Origin: Hypsibius dujardini
Taxonomy: Eukaryota; Tardigrada; Eutardigrada; Parachela; Hypsibiidae
Direction: 5' to 3'
DNA: 27,325 nucleotides
Assembly (NCBI GenBank): GCA_001579985.1
Contig: LRSR01008569.1
Coordinates: 1-27,325 of the forward strand
In this document: one piece after another, positions 10,236-19,542 of the stretch
Layout: every line of letters begins with the position of its first letter
How positions within the stretch are numbered: position 1 is the first letter of the stretch
Translations under genes and position numbers: made by a program
Notes under the pieces: model-generated
What the model was told of the DNA's origin: nothing
What the model saw: the letters and a program-made list of their open reading frames with translations, nothing else
The model's database searches: none

Positions 10236-10405
10236 CGGCAGTGCGAGCCGGAGAACTGACAGAACGGAGAAGTCGAAAATTTGATTGTTTGAAGTATCAA
10301 TCAATCGATCGAGCAAGGAATCGGCAGTGCGAGCCGGAGAACTGACAGAACGGAGAAGTCGAAAATTTGATTGTTTGCAGTATCAATCAATCAAGCAAGC
10401 AATCA
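10236..10405. repeat. 86-bp tandem duplication upstream of TRMT5
   Basis: CGGCAGTGCGAGCCGGAGAA starts at 10236 and again at 10322. The copies are nearly identical through GAAAATTTGATTGTTTG and diverge in the CAAT-rich end. The first copy starts 29 bases upstream of the chosen TRMT5 ATG. Confidence 0.93.
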
Positions 10406-10439
10406 AACAATCAGCGGTGCGACGAACGAAAGGCCTCTT

Positions 10440-10830
10440 TCAGACAAGTGTTCCCGACTTTATTGCACTTGTTCGCATTTTTTTGCAGGCGTTCGCTAAT
10501 TTTGCACACTTGCCATTGAGTTATGACTTGTTCGCCACTTTTTACTGTTCGCGACTTACTTGCAGATGTTCGCGACTTACTTGCAGATGTTCGCGACTTA
10601 CTTGCAGATGTTCGCGACTTACTTGCAGTGCCTTCGTACTTGTTCACTGCGCTGTTCATCTTTTTTCTTACATCTTGTTCCTTACTTTTTTACAGTTGTT
10701 CCCCACGTTTTCACTGTCGGTTCGAGTCTTTTATACAGTCGTTCCTAACTTTTGTTGTTGTTGCGCGATCTCGTTACAGTTGTTCGCGACTTTTTCCACA
10801 GATGTTCCCCAATTTTTCCGGAGTTGTTTG
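10440..10830. repeat. TGTTCGCGACTT minisatellite with a perfect 21-bp core
   Basis: Four essentially perfect 21-bp units (TGTTCGCGACTTACTTGCAGA) start at 10546, 10567, 10588 and 10609. They are flanked on both sides by diverged relatives (TGTTCCCGACTTTATT, TTGTTCCCCACGTTTTCAC, TTGTTCGCGACTTTTT), so a larger, older array is likely. Leu-Ala-Asp-Val-Arg-Asp repeats read from it are artefacts. Confidence 0.85.
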
Positions 10831-11046
10831 TTTTCCCCTTCCTCACTTCCCTCGTGCCTGCTTGTCTGATAAAATCTCCATCTCTCTTAAAAAACCCTTT
10901 TCCTTGACCTTGAGAGCGACTTCCGGTTGTTTAACATGTTTACTTCACCAGACGATTGATATCCAACACCCTTCCTGGAGTGGAAAAAAGTTTCGGAACA
11001 TTTAAAGCGAGTCATATTTTGCCATTGGAAGATTTCATTTGCACCA

Positions 11047-13029
11047 ATGAACGCCGTAGTGGCTCTCTGCCATTTCTGTGAGATGCACGGCCCGAGCATC
11101 GTCCTCTGCACCCAGCCGATTCAGCGGAGGGACACGATAGAGCTGACCACCGCCTCGGAGGACTGCGGGGATGAAGCGACAGGAAATCCGAGTAAAAGTC
11201 AGAGAGTCTCCGTTTCAGGTACGCAAAGCAATCAATCAATCAATCAACCAATCACCCAAGCGAAATAAGTCAGAGTCTCCGTTTCAGGTACGCAATACAA
11301 TCAATCAACCAATCAATCAATCAAGCGATCACCCAACCAATCACCCAAGTGAAATAAGTCAGAGTCTCCGTTTCAGGTACGCAATGCTTCCAACTGCGTA
11401 AAAAGAATCTCTACCGCGATTTATCTATCTACTTGAAAAATTCTGATTGGCTAAAGGATGCCCAAATTAAATTTGTGGGAGCCAGAAATTAGAGAGCATA
11501 CAAACAGCCGTTGCGAGGAGAACGAAATAGTCTGGGGTTAAAATATTTTTGAGCCAATCATGCAATCAATCGCCGATTTAATGACTCATTTAAGTGTGTT
11601 ATTGGTTCATCAGTCAATGAAACGGAATATGTCGCGTGTTCGGACTCCCTCTGTTCTGCCTTGTTTACGATTTTCCGTACCTTGAAAGTCGTTGCCCACT
11701 TTTTAGTGTGTTTTTTTAAGGAATATGGTGAAGGAGAGGGTAATCGAGAAGAGCAGTCTGCAAAGCAAAGCGCAACATCCACCTGATCAATCAATCAATC
11801 AATCGATCGGTTCCACCTAATCAATCGGTTCCACCTAATCAGTCAATCAATCTATCGGTTCCATCTAATCAATTAATCAATCAATCGGTTCTACCTAATC
11901 AATCAATCAATCAATCGATCGATCGGTTTCACCTAATCAATCAATCAATCGGTCTTGTGGCTGTGATCCCGCAATGCAGGGCAATCAATCAATCAATCAC
12001 CCAAGTAACATACGTTGTTGCGAGAGTACTTTGGCAAACTTGTACTGCGCAAGGAAAATAAGCACGGTGGATCTTTTTTTTTTCTGACTGGAATAGTGAA
12101 TCGATAATGTTGAGTCAAGCACTCTTTTCCGCTAGGTCTTTCGGACTGCAGCGAGGAGCCGGCGGAAGTTGACACCTTCGAGCATCACGATACTGCTCTG
12201 ACGAGTGGAACCTGTTCGGTACATAACTGCAAAAGTGGTTTCACCTGTTGTTATATTTGATTTGTTGTAGGCCTGCAGGTCCTTCATGAGGCCAAACAGT
12301 GGACTGGTGACGTACGGCGACGACGGCGACCTGTGGTACTTGACGCTGCAGTATCCTCACAGTCCGGAGGTGTTCACCTTCCTACGGCAGGCTTGTGTTA
12401 GGAGTCTCAGCAGTGAGGTTTCGCCTGGTCGAGAAGGCCCCATCCTGTTTGGGGACGAAAATCACGGCTACGTCTACAGCAACACCTTCTACCTCAAGGA
12501 CAACGAAGCACGCGGTCTGCAGCGCTGGTACAGCATCGTCATTCTAGTCATGGACAAGATGTCGCTGATGCAGTCGTGGCCGCTCCTCACACGCTTCTCC
12601 CGCCTCCTCGTGAATCTCCTGCAAAAGCAAGCCGAAAACGTCTATCACCTCGACCAGGCAGACAAGCCACAGCGAGCAGCCCGGTTGGGGGCCTCCTCTG
12701 CGATCAACTCCGCCAATTTCAGACTGCAGCGCCGTGGAAAGGCGCTTCGTTCACTAATGGAACTGACCGGCTCCTCGCAGGTCCTCTCGACCGTGCATGA
12801 GCATTTCACAAATCTCTTACAGCTGGGTGGAAATCAAATGAGCGAGACGATGCTGGAGGGCTCTCCGTCTTGCCATCACTTCGACTCTGACGGTAAGGAT
12901 TGCAGACACATAGCAGACAGCCAGTCAGACAGACACACAGACACACAGACACACAGACACACAGACACACAGACACACAGACAGACAGCCAGACAGACAG
13001 CCAGACAGCCAGACAGACAGACAGACAGC

Positions 13030-13068
<39 letters not shown>

Positions 13069-15224
13069 GCAGACAGGCAGGCAGGCAGACAGGCAGACAG
13101 GCAGATAGTTAAGCGTACATACAGTCAGGCACACAGACTGGCAGACAAATAGACAGACAGACTGACGGCGGAAATAGTTCGTTGAAATAAAGCACTTCTT
13201 CTGTACCTGTAGGAAATCATGTTGTCACTGAACCATACTGCGGCAACGAGTCCCAGCGGAATTCGCTGGATTGGGGTGACAGTCGGCAGACAGTTAAAAA
13301 AGTGAGCAGCGGTTCCTTCGACCAGTCCAGTGAGCCGCCGTCCCACGATGAATTATTCCGGATCCTACCGCGTTACACCGGTCTTGTCCACTTGCACCAG
13401 GTTTGTCTGGCTGGAGATTTGTATGGTTATAGTGATGTGCGTGATCTTCTGTGGTCTGACGGATCGTGCTTGTAGGCGCTGGGAAAACACTCTTTCCGGA
13501 CATTGGCACACAACCTCATATCGGGCAATCAAATCATCATCCGGGGATTCCACGACTTCTTGGTGGCCTCCGTCATTCGAGCACTTGAGGTAGACTCATC
13601 GACACCATCCACGATTGTCTATATTTCCGTGTCTGAATATCTGTCTGTTTGCATTATCGTCGTTTTGTGTCTGCCTGCCTGCCTACCTACCTGTCTGTCT
13701 GTCTGTCTGTCTGTCTATCTGCCTACCTGGCTGTCTGTCTGTCTGTCTATCTGCCTACCTGGCTGTCTGTCTGTCTGTCTGTCTGTCTATCTGCCTACCT
13801 GGCTGTCTGTCTGCTTGTCTGTATGTCTATCTGGCTGTCTGTCTGCCTGCCTGCCTGCCTGCCTGTCTGTTTTGTTAGTGTCTGTCCTTGTGGATAGGTT
13901 GTTTGGATTGGATAAGCGTCTCTGTTATCATTCATAGATCCTGATCCCGCCAGGATGTCGGAAGATCATCTACTTCTCACAGACTTACCACGAGCCGTGG
14001 AACTGCAACATCCTCGGGCTGCACCCGGACGCCAGCCTGCCGGACCACATCCTCAACAACACCGACTACTTTGTGGTGGATGTCCTCGCGGCCAAAATGA
14101 ACGAAATGAACGTGGACAAGTACAAAGTCATCACACCGAGCCAGCTGGTCCCACCGGTCAAGCGTAAGTATGCGCTCGTGTGTCCTGCTCCATGGTAGAG
14201 GGAGATGGGGGGCTCCAGTTCCGACAGAGTCGAACCAGGCGCGCTCCTCGGGCAATATTGTTCAGAGACGCGCACTGTCACTCCATCGAAACTGACCGCC
14301 ACATCGCGGAATATCCTCTCCGTCAGTAGTTATCGCTATTGGAAACTTTAATATACAGCTGGCTGACGCTTCGCCAGGGGTGGATTTGGTGTAGTACGTG
14401 CAACACGCAGAAGCATTGATCGATAGTTTGGCCAGTCAAGTGCAATTTATTGTTTTGATCAACCAATCAGTTGACCAAGAGTACACCTATCGGTGTTCAA
14501 TTCAGACAATCAATCAATCAACCAACCGTACACCTATCGGTGTTCAATTCAGACAATCAATCAATCAACCATACACCTATCGGTGTTCAGTTCAGACAAT
14601 CAATCAATCAACCATACATCTATCGGTGTTCAACTCAGACAATCAATCAATCAATCAACCGTACACCTATCGGTGTTCAGTTCGGACTATCAATCAATCA
14701 ACTGTACACCTATCGGTAATCAATTCAGACAATCAATCAATCAGACATTCTCATGCCCCATTTACACTTGTCTTCCCTTTCAGCGTCCTCTTATCTCGTA
14801 CTGGTGGAGCAGATTCTGGAGGATCCGGAAATCCCCGAAGAAGTCGTTCAATCATTAATCTTTAACCAACACGAACGTCAAATGAGGTAAAGGCGTAGAA
14901 TAAAGATTACATCAAAATTAATGAAATAAATATAAAAAAACATTTATATAAAGAAACATTTCCCCTTTCATTTACAGTAGAGTTAAGGTTCTCTACCAAC
15001 TATTCCGGATGGAGAGGCGTAACACGGAAGATGTCGTCCCGGTGATGGACAAACTGCGCATTCCGCGGGAGGACGACGGTCTGCTGAAATTCTGGATGCG
15101 GGCCCTTTCGGACGAGTACAAGGCCCATCTGAACGAACTGGCACGCCCACCAGCGGCTACTGATCAAAAAGTCTTTCAAAGCTCTATCGACCTCAAAAAG
15201 TCTGGTTCGCTGTCACAGCGGTAG
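11047..15224 (+). CDS. FLCN: Folliculin (FLCN), DENN-family GTPase-activating protein for RagC/D
   Basis: Folliculin acts with FNIP at lysosomes as a GAP for RagC/D and tunes mTORC1/TFEB signalling. Eight exons with consistent phases: 11047-11218, 12136-12218, 12271-12892, 13213-13400, 13476-13589, 13938-14163, 14784-14886 and 14978-15224. The 584-residue product compares with 579 in human. Diagnostic segments: N-terminal longin start MNAVVALCHFCEMHGPSIVL; RQACVRSLSSEVSPGREGPI near 124-143; RGLQRWYSIVI near 166-176, where Arg170 probably matches the human arginine finger; the C-terminal DENN region with ILIPPGCRKIIYFSQTYHEP; and LLKFWMRALSDEYKAHL near the end. The loop between exons 1 and 2 is shorter than in vertebrates. 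The introns are packed with CAAT, CAGA, CTGT and 43/47-bp repeats, but no coding exon is disrupted. Confidence 0.96.
11194..11385 (+). repeat. Tandem copies of the FLCN exon 1 donor boundary
   Basis: The exon end and donor GTCTCCGTTTCAG|GTACGCAA occurs at the true exon 1 boundary (donor GT 11219-11220) and again in intron 1 with GTs at 11288-11289 and 11377-11378. Spacings of 69 and 89 differ by five CAAT tetranucleotides. Each copy is preceded by CCCAAGYGAAATAAGTCAGA. The intronic copies keep a strong donor context. Confidence 0.9.
11780..11998. repeat. (CAAT)n plus CGGTTCCACCTAATC minisatellite in FLCN intron 1
   Basis: The core CGGTTCCACCTAAT recurs about five times, with CAATCAAT runs of different length between cores. 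Confidence 0.88.
12903..13165. repeat. (CAGA)n array in FLCN intron 3
   Basis: CAGACACA, then CAGACAGC, then CAGGCAGA blocks run almost the full intron between exon 3 (ends 12892) and exon 4 (starts 13213). It is the reverse complement class of the array in intron 5. Confidence 0.93.
13659..13872. repeat. (CTGT)n array in FLCN intron 5
   Basis: CTGTCTGTCTGT with CTGCCTACCTGG interruptions that recur about every 52-60 bases. It lies between exon 5 (ends 13589) and exon 6 (starts 13938). Confidence 0.93.
14483..14750. repeat. 43/47-bp minisatellite in FLCN intron 6
   Basis: ACACCTATCGGTGTTCAATT starts at 14483, 14530, 14573, 14616, 14663 and 14706 (one copy has ACATCTAT). Spacings are 47, 43, 43, 47 and 43, so units differ by exactly one CAAT tetranucleotide. 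The unit also contains the short palindrome ACACCTATCGGTGT. Confidence 0.95.
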
Positions 15225-15364
15225 ACATTCTGTCCTCTTCGCAATATATCTTCTCACATTGACTGAACATCATTCTACTGATGTGGGCTAAACCAACAAA
15301 AAAGTCCCCGTGAAGATTACTGAACAAATCAGTCAATCAACTAACCGTCTGAAAGAAATCCAGC

Positions 15365-15680
15365 GACACGGCAGACACGACAGGTCAGGAGAGACAGACA
15401 GTCCAGTCAGTCACAAGATACGGCAGACACGACTGGTCAGGAGAGACAGACAGCCCAGTCAGTCACAAGACACGGCAGACACGACAGGTCAGGAGAGACA
15501 GACAGTCCAGTCAGTCACAAGAGACGGCAGACACGACTGGTAAGAAGGGACAGACAGTCCAGTCAGTCACAAGACACGGCAAGCATGACTGGTCAGGAGA
15601 GACAGACAGCCTAGTCAGTCACAAGAGACGGCAGACACGACTGGTAAGAAGGGACAGACAGTCCAGTCAGTCATAAGGTA
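15365..15680. repeat. 52-bp minisatellite downstream of FLCN
   Basis: CGGCAGACACGACWGGTCAG starts at 15369, 15421, 15473, 15525, 15577 and 15629, an invariant period of 52. Units carry GACAGACAGTCCAGTCAGTCACAAG. Variants such as TAAGAAGGG versus CAGGAGAG recur in alternate later units. Confidence 0.95.
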
Positions 15681-16125
15681 ATATGCTCCACGTGTTATCT
15701 TCAAGCTACATGTAGTCGAAACAAGATGAAAAACACACATGCAAATGTGAAATTCCAGGGAGAGACAAGACAGGAGGTCAGACAAATGTATAGACATACA
15801 GACAACGGCCGATACAGATAATTAGGGAGGCAACAACAGAACAAAGCAGACATATGCAAAGACACATAGACAACCGCGGAGGTAGGCAGGCAAAGGCATA
15901 CAAGTGCAGAGACTGGAAGACAACGGCGCTGGTAGACGGACAAAATGACAACAATACCGACAAAAGATGAGATAGGCCGACCAATGCAGAGATAAACAGG
16001 AAGACAACGGCGGAGGTAGGGACATGAGACAGGGCAGTAATTTAACACAAACAATTTACAAGACAAGACATCGTCCATAACAGCAGGAGGGGAAAAGAGG
16101 AAACATGAATATAGGTAACTAAAAG
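15681..16125. other. Degenerate CAGACA-rich intergenic sequence
   Basis: Purine-rich sequence with scattered GACAACGGCGGAGGTAG relatives. Long minus-strand frames (Cys/Leu/Ser/Val-rich) are artefacts of this composition. Confidence 0.5.
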
Positions 16126-16129
16126 CAAA

Positions 16130-16297
16130 CTGCTCCACGGAGACAGGTCACCAGGCAAAGGTACCGGTAGAGGGAAGAAAGGTACAGTCAAAAGCAGAGA
16201 CAGACGGACAGGTAGATTAAGGCAAAGGCAACAATCTGGGTTGCTCACCAGGCAAAGGCACCGGTAGAGGGAAGAAAGGTAGGCAGTCAAAGCAGAA

Positions 16298-16334
<37 letters not shown>

Positions 16335-16395
16335 TTAAGGCAAAGGCACCAGCAGAGGGAAGGTAGGCAGTCAAAAGCAGAGACAGACAGTTACC
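16130..16395. repeat. About 110-bp imperfect tandem repeat
   Basis: CACCAGGCAAAGGYACCGGT followed by AGAGGGAAGAAAGGTA occurs at about 16150 and 16246. A truncated third copy (GGCAAAGGCACCAGCAGAGG) is near 16339. A pure CAGA run lies inside the second unit (16298-16328). Confidence 0.8.
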
Positions 16396-16536
16396 CAAAG
16401 ATAAAGACAGATTGGCACTCAGCAATTACTTCGAGCCTGATCTTCTAGCAGCGTCTTTGCTGTGCCAATCAATGAAGGTTTTCTATCAGTCAAGCGGACA
16501 ACCGTTTCCGCCAATCCATCAATCTACACAATCACA

Positions 16537-16848
16537 ATGGAAAACCCTCGGAGACTCCGCTCAATTATCGACTGGCCCGCTCGTCCCGCATCATCATCGT
16601 CCATCGAATTCGAAGAAAAGGAAGCGCTGTACGCTCATCTCTGCGTTCAAGTTACCAAAACAAAAGACGATCGAATAGTTAGCAGCAATAGCAACAACAC
16701 TCAAAAAGGTCGCCCTCAACGAGATAAGGAAAACCATCGTTCACACAACATGCCCATCAAAAGAGATAGTCAAGCCACATCGATCAATCGCCCATTTGTC
16801 CGGGCTATTCCGAAGAAGAAAAAACAAAAAGCCCACATAACAAAGTAA
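16537..16848 (+). CDS. Possible small basic protein, unknown
   Basis: An ATG in good context (CACAATGG) opens a 103-codon frame beginning MENPRRLRSIIDWPARP and ending in a lysine-rich tail PKKKKQKAHITK. Composition is protein-like rather than repeat-like, and the basic end resembles a nuclear localisation signal. I recognise no family. It lies antisense to what would be the 3' flank of the KHDRBS-like gene, so it could equally be chance openness in that gene's 3' untranslated region. The stop overlaps AAA|GTAAGA, a possible donor, so a spliced longer product is also conceivable. Confidence 0.25.
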   Translation: MENPRRLRSIIDWPARPASSSSIEFEEKEALYAHLCVQVTKTKDDRIVSSNSNNTQKGRPQRDKENHRSHNMPIKRDSQATSINRPFVRAIPKKKKQKAHITK

Positions 16849-17012
16849 GAATGAAAAAGTCAGTCATATCTCATAAAGGTCACCCAAAGGTCACCCAAAG
16901 GTCACCCCAATCGACGAAGCAATCCGAAATTATGGCGTGTTCACTAGTCTGCTCGTGCCTTTCATACATGGCTATGATGGGACCTTCATCGAAAAAACGT
17001 AAAAAGATGGTT

Positions 17013-17046
<34 letters not shown>

Positions 17047-17182
17047 TTGGAAAACAATGCGATCCATCCATCCATCTGGGTCTGTCTGGGTCGAAGAATC
17101 ATAACCGAAGCACGAAGACTACATACGACTGGTAATGAATGTTAAGGTTTACCTCAAACTGAAGACGAAGCTGAGAGGTTGA

Positions 17183-19507
17183 TTAATAGGCTCCCGGGGT
17201 TCCGTAGGGCGCGGCCATGCGGGGCTTCTTGGCCGCTGGGGGCTGGGCGTATCCTGCGAAGTAGGGAACTCATCTCTCATCTACAGCTACATAGTGTGGG
17301 CGTGTGGGTCTGGGCGTGTGGGTCTGGGCGTGTGGGTCTTGATGTCAGGGCGTGAGCGTGAGAGCGTGGGCGTGTGGGTCTGGGTCTGGGCGTGTGGGTC
17401 TGGACGTGAGTTTAGGTGTGGGCGTGGGCGTGTGGGTGACGAAGTAACCTTGCCACAGCTGTGGTCTGCTTGGGTAAGAATGGCATGAAAAGTGGCCGTC
17501 TAAATGACGTATCGTGTGTGACTTTTGCAATTACTCAATGTCTGGATGTGTCTGCTTCCCATTTTCGTGTCTGTGAAATCATCTGACCGATTTCAGGATG
17601 TGCCTGCCTGCTAGTTTCGTGTCTGGGAAGTCACTTGTATGCCTGTCTCCGATCTGACAATACCGTCTCCTGCTCGTCTGGTGGGAGAAGCAGATTGCAC
17701 ATAAAACTAACCTCCACCNGATGTGTCTGCTTCCCATTTTCGTGTCTGTGAAATCATCTGACCAATTTCAGGATGTGCCTGCCTGCTAGTTTCGTGTCTG
17801 GGAAGTCACTTGTATGCCTGTCTCCGATCTGACAATACCGTCTCCTGCTCGTCTGGTGGGAGAAGCAGATTGCACATAAAACTAACCTCCACCATAAGCC
17901 GACGGTTGGGCGGCCGCCGCGTAGGCCGGCGTGTATGAGCTCGGTGCCGCTGGTTGACCGTACGCCGGCTGCGCGGTGCCTTGACGCTGTGCCGCATACT
18001 GCTGTGCCTGGACCGCCTGACTGTCGTAAGCGGACGCGGCAGGCGCAGCCGCATACTCACTCGCCGGATAGGCTGCGTAGCCGTATGCCGCTGTCGCCGC
18101 TTCACCGGCCGGCTAAAAAGGATAAGGAAAACCGTTCAAATCAGGTAAACAAGATGACAGACAAAAAAGAGACAAATAGGCAGACAGATGGACAAACAAA
18201 GAGACATACTTAGAAACGAAGAAACAGAAGCAGACAGACAGACAGACAGGCAGTCAGACAGACAGGCAGACAGACAGACAGACAGACAGACAAGCAGACA
18301 GGCAGACAGACAGACAGTCAGACAGACAGACAGACAGACAACAAAAGAGACGTGTTTCTTTACTCGATATGAAGTCTCAGCAGCAGGCTGTGCGGCTGCA
18401 GCGGAATTATAACTGTAACTGGGTGCTTCATAAGCCGATGGTGGGGCGGCGCGAGGCGGCGGCGGATAACGGGCTCCCATCGGTGGTCGCGGAGGACCAT
18501 AACCCCGTGGTGGCGGTCCACGGGGTCCATGACCCATCGGGGGTCGGATGCCAGGCGGCGGTATACCGGCGTCCTGGAATTGTCCGTACGGAACCTGAAA
18601 GCCAACGAATCAACGCATCAGCGAATTGATTGATTGAATCGCACAAAGAATGGATCAGACAAAAGCAGGCAGCAAACACTGTAGAGCTCCCATCTCTCTG
18701 ACTCTGACGTGCGAGTGTGTCTTACCGTGTGGTTGGGGTCGAGGAATTTCTTCAGCTCCGACATGACGTGGGCGAACCGCGACTGTGCCTCGACGGGGTA
18801 TGCGGTGATCTCCACGTAGACGTGCAAGTCCTCATTCAGATGGGCGTACTTTGGATCGCCACTGTTTCGCGCCTCGTCTTCCTGCAAAAATGAAGACCCA
18901 TTCACGGATGATGAGAAGACCTCACAGCATAACAGCTGTGCTGAGGTTACTTTGTTCAGGTTCTGGTGGGCCGTGTGGGACAACCAAAGATCTGATTTGT
19001 TTAGTTGCTGATTGATTTATTGGCCAACAGCAAAGCGCTTTTGACTGACACGTTTTGCCCCTGCACGCCGCTGCAGTGCATTTCTCTGTTGGCCAATCAA
19101 TCAATCAATCAATCAATCAATCGACTAAGCAAGTGTGGTTGTCCCACACGGCCCGCCAGAACCTAAAAACAAGGACCCTCAGCACAACTTTAGCAAGCGG
19201 AAGGGTGTACCTTTGCTTTGTATTCCTCCGAACCGCGTCCGGAATTCTAAAACAACGAAATCACACAGAAAAAGTCATCTTCGAGGAGCTCTTCCGCTGT
19301 GGCAACTGACAATGTACCTTGTTTTTATCCCACATAGAACCGCGTCCGAAAATCATAATCCGAGACCGAGTACTAGCCTGGAGACCTTTCAGGGTGCTGC
19401 CCTTGGGTCCGAGAATGCGTCCGACAAAATTGATCTGAGAAAGTGGCAAATTCGTCAGCAGACACTCAATCAATCTATCAATCAATCAATTAGTCAGTCA
19501 ATCATTC

Positions 19508-19542
<35 letters not shown>

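Larger units (their letters stand above)
10208..11046. promoter_or_regulatory. Divergent intergenic region between TRMT5 and FLCN
   Basis: The start codons of TRMT5 (minus) and FLCN (plus) are 839 bases apart and point away from each other, so promoters for both should lie here. It contains an 86-bp tandem duplication next to TRMT5 and a 21-bp minisatellite. No clear TATA box was found for either gene. Confidence 0.5.

Noticed and set aside
10285-10300. Upstream TTG start for TRMT5 adding 31 residues
   Set aside because: It is not an ATG, and it would place coding within an 86-bp tandem duplication. The ATG at 10207 is a better start.
15701-16425. Minus-strand Cys/Leu/Ser-rich frames that resemble membrane proteins
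   Set aside because: The hydrophobicity comes from the CAGACA-type repeat composition, with no conserved motif and no ATG-led gene model.
16851-17135. ATG-led 94-codon frame with a run of ten or more histidines
   Set aside because: The His run is a CAT trinucleotide repeat and the rest shows no family. It lies in the expected 3' flank of the KHDRBS-like gene. Kept only as a possible continuation of the 16537 frame.
17806-18105. Arg-rich frame antisense or out of frame to KHDRBS-like exon 6
   Set aside because: It is a shadow of the GC-rich Ala/Tyr/Gln exon in another frame.
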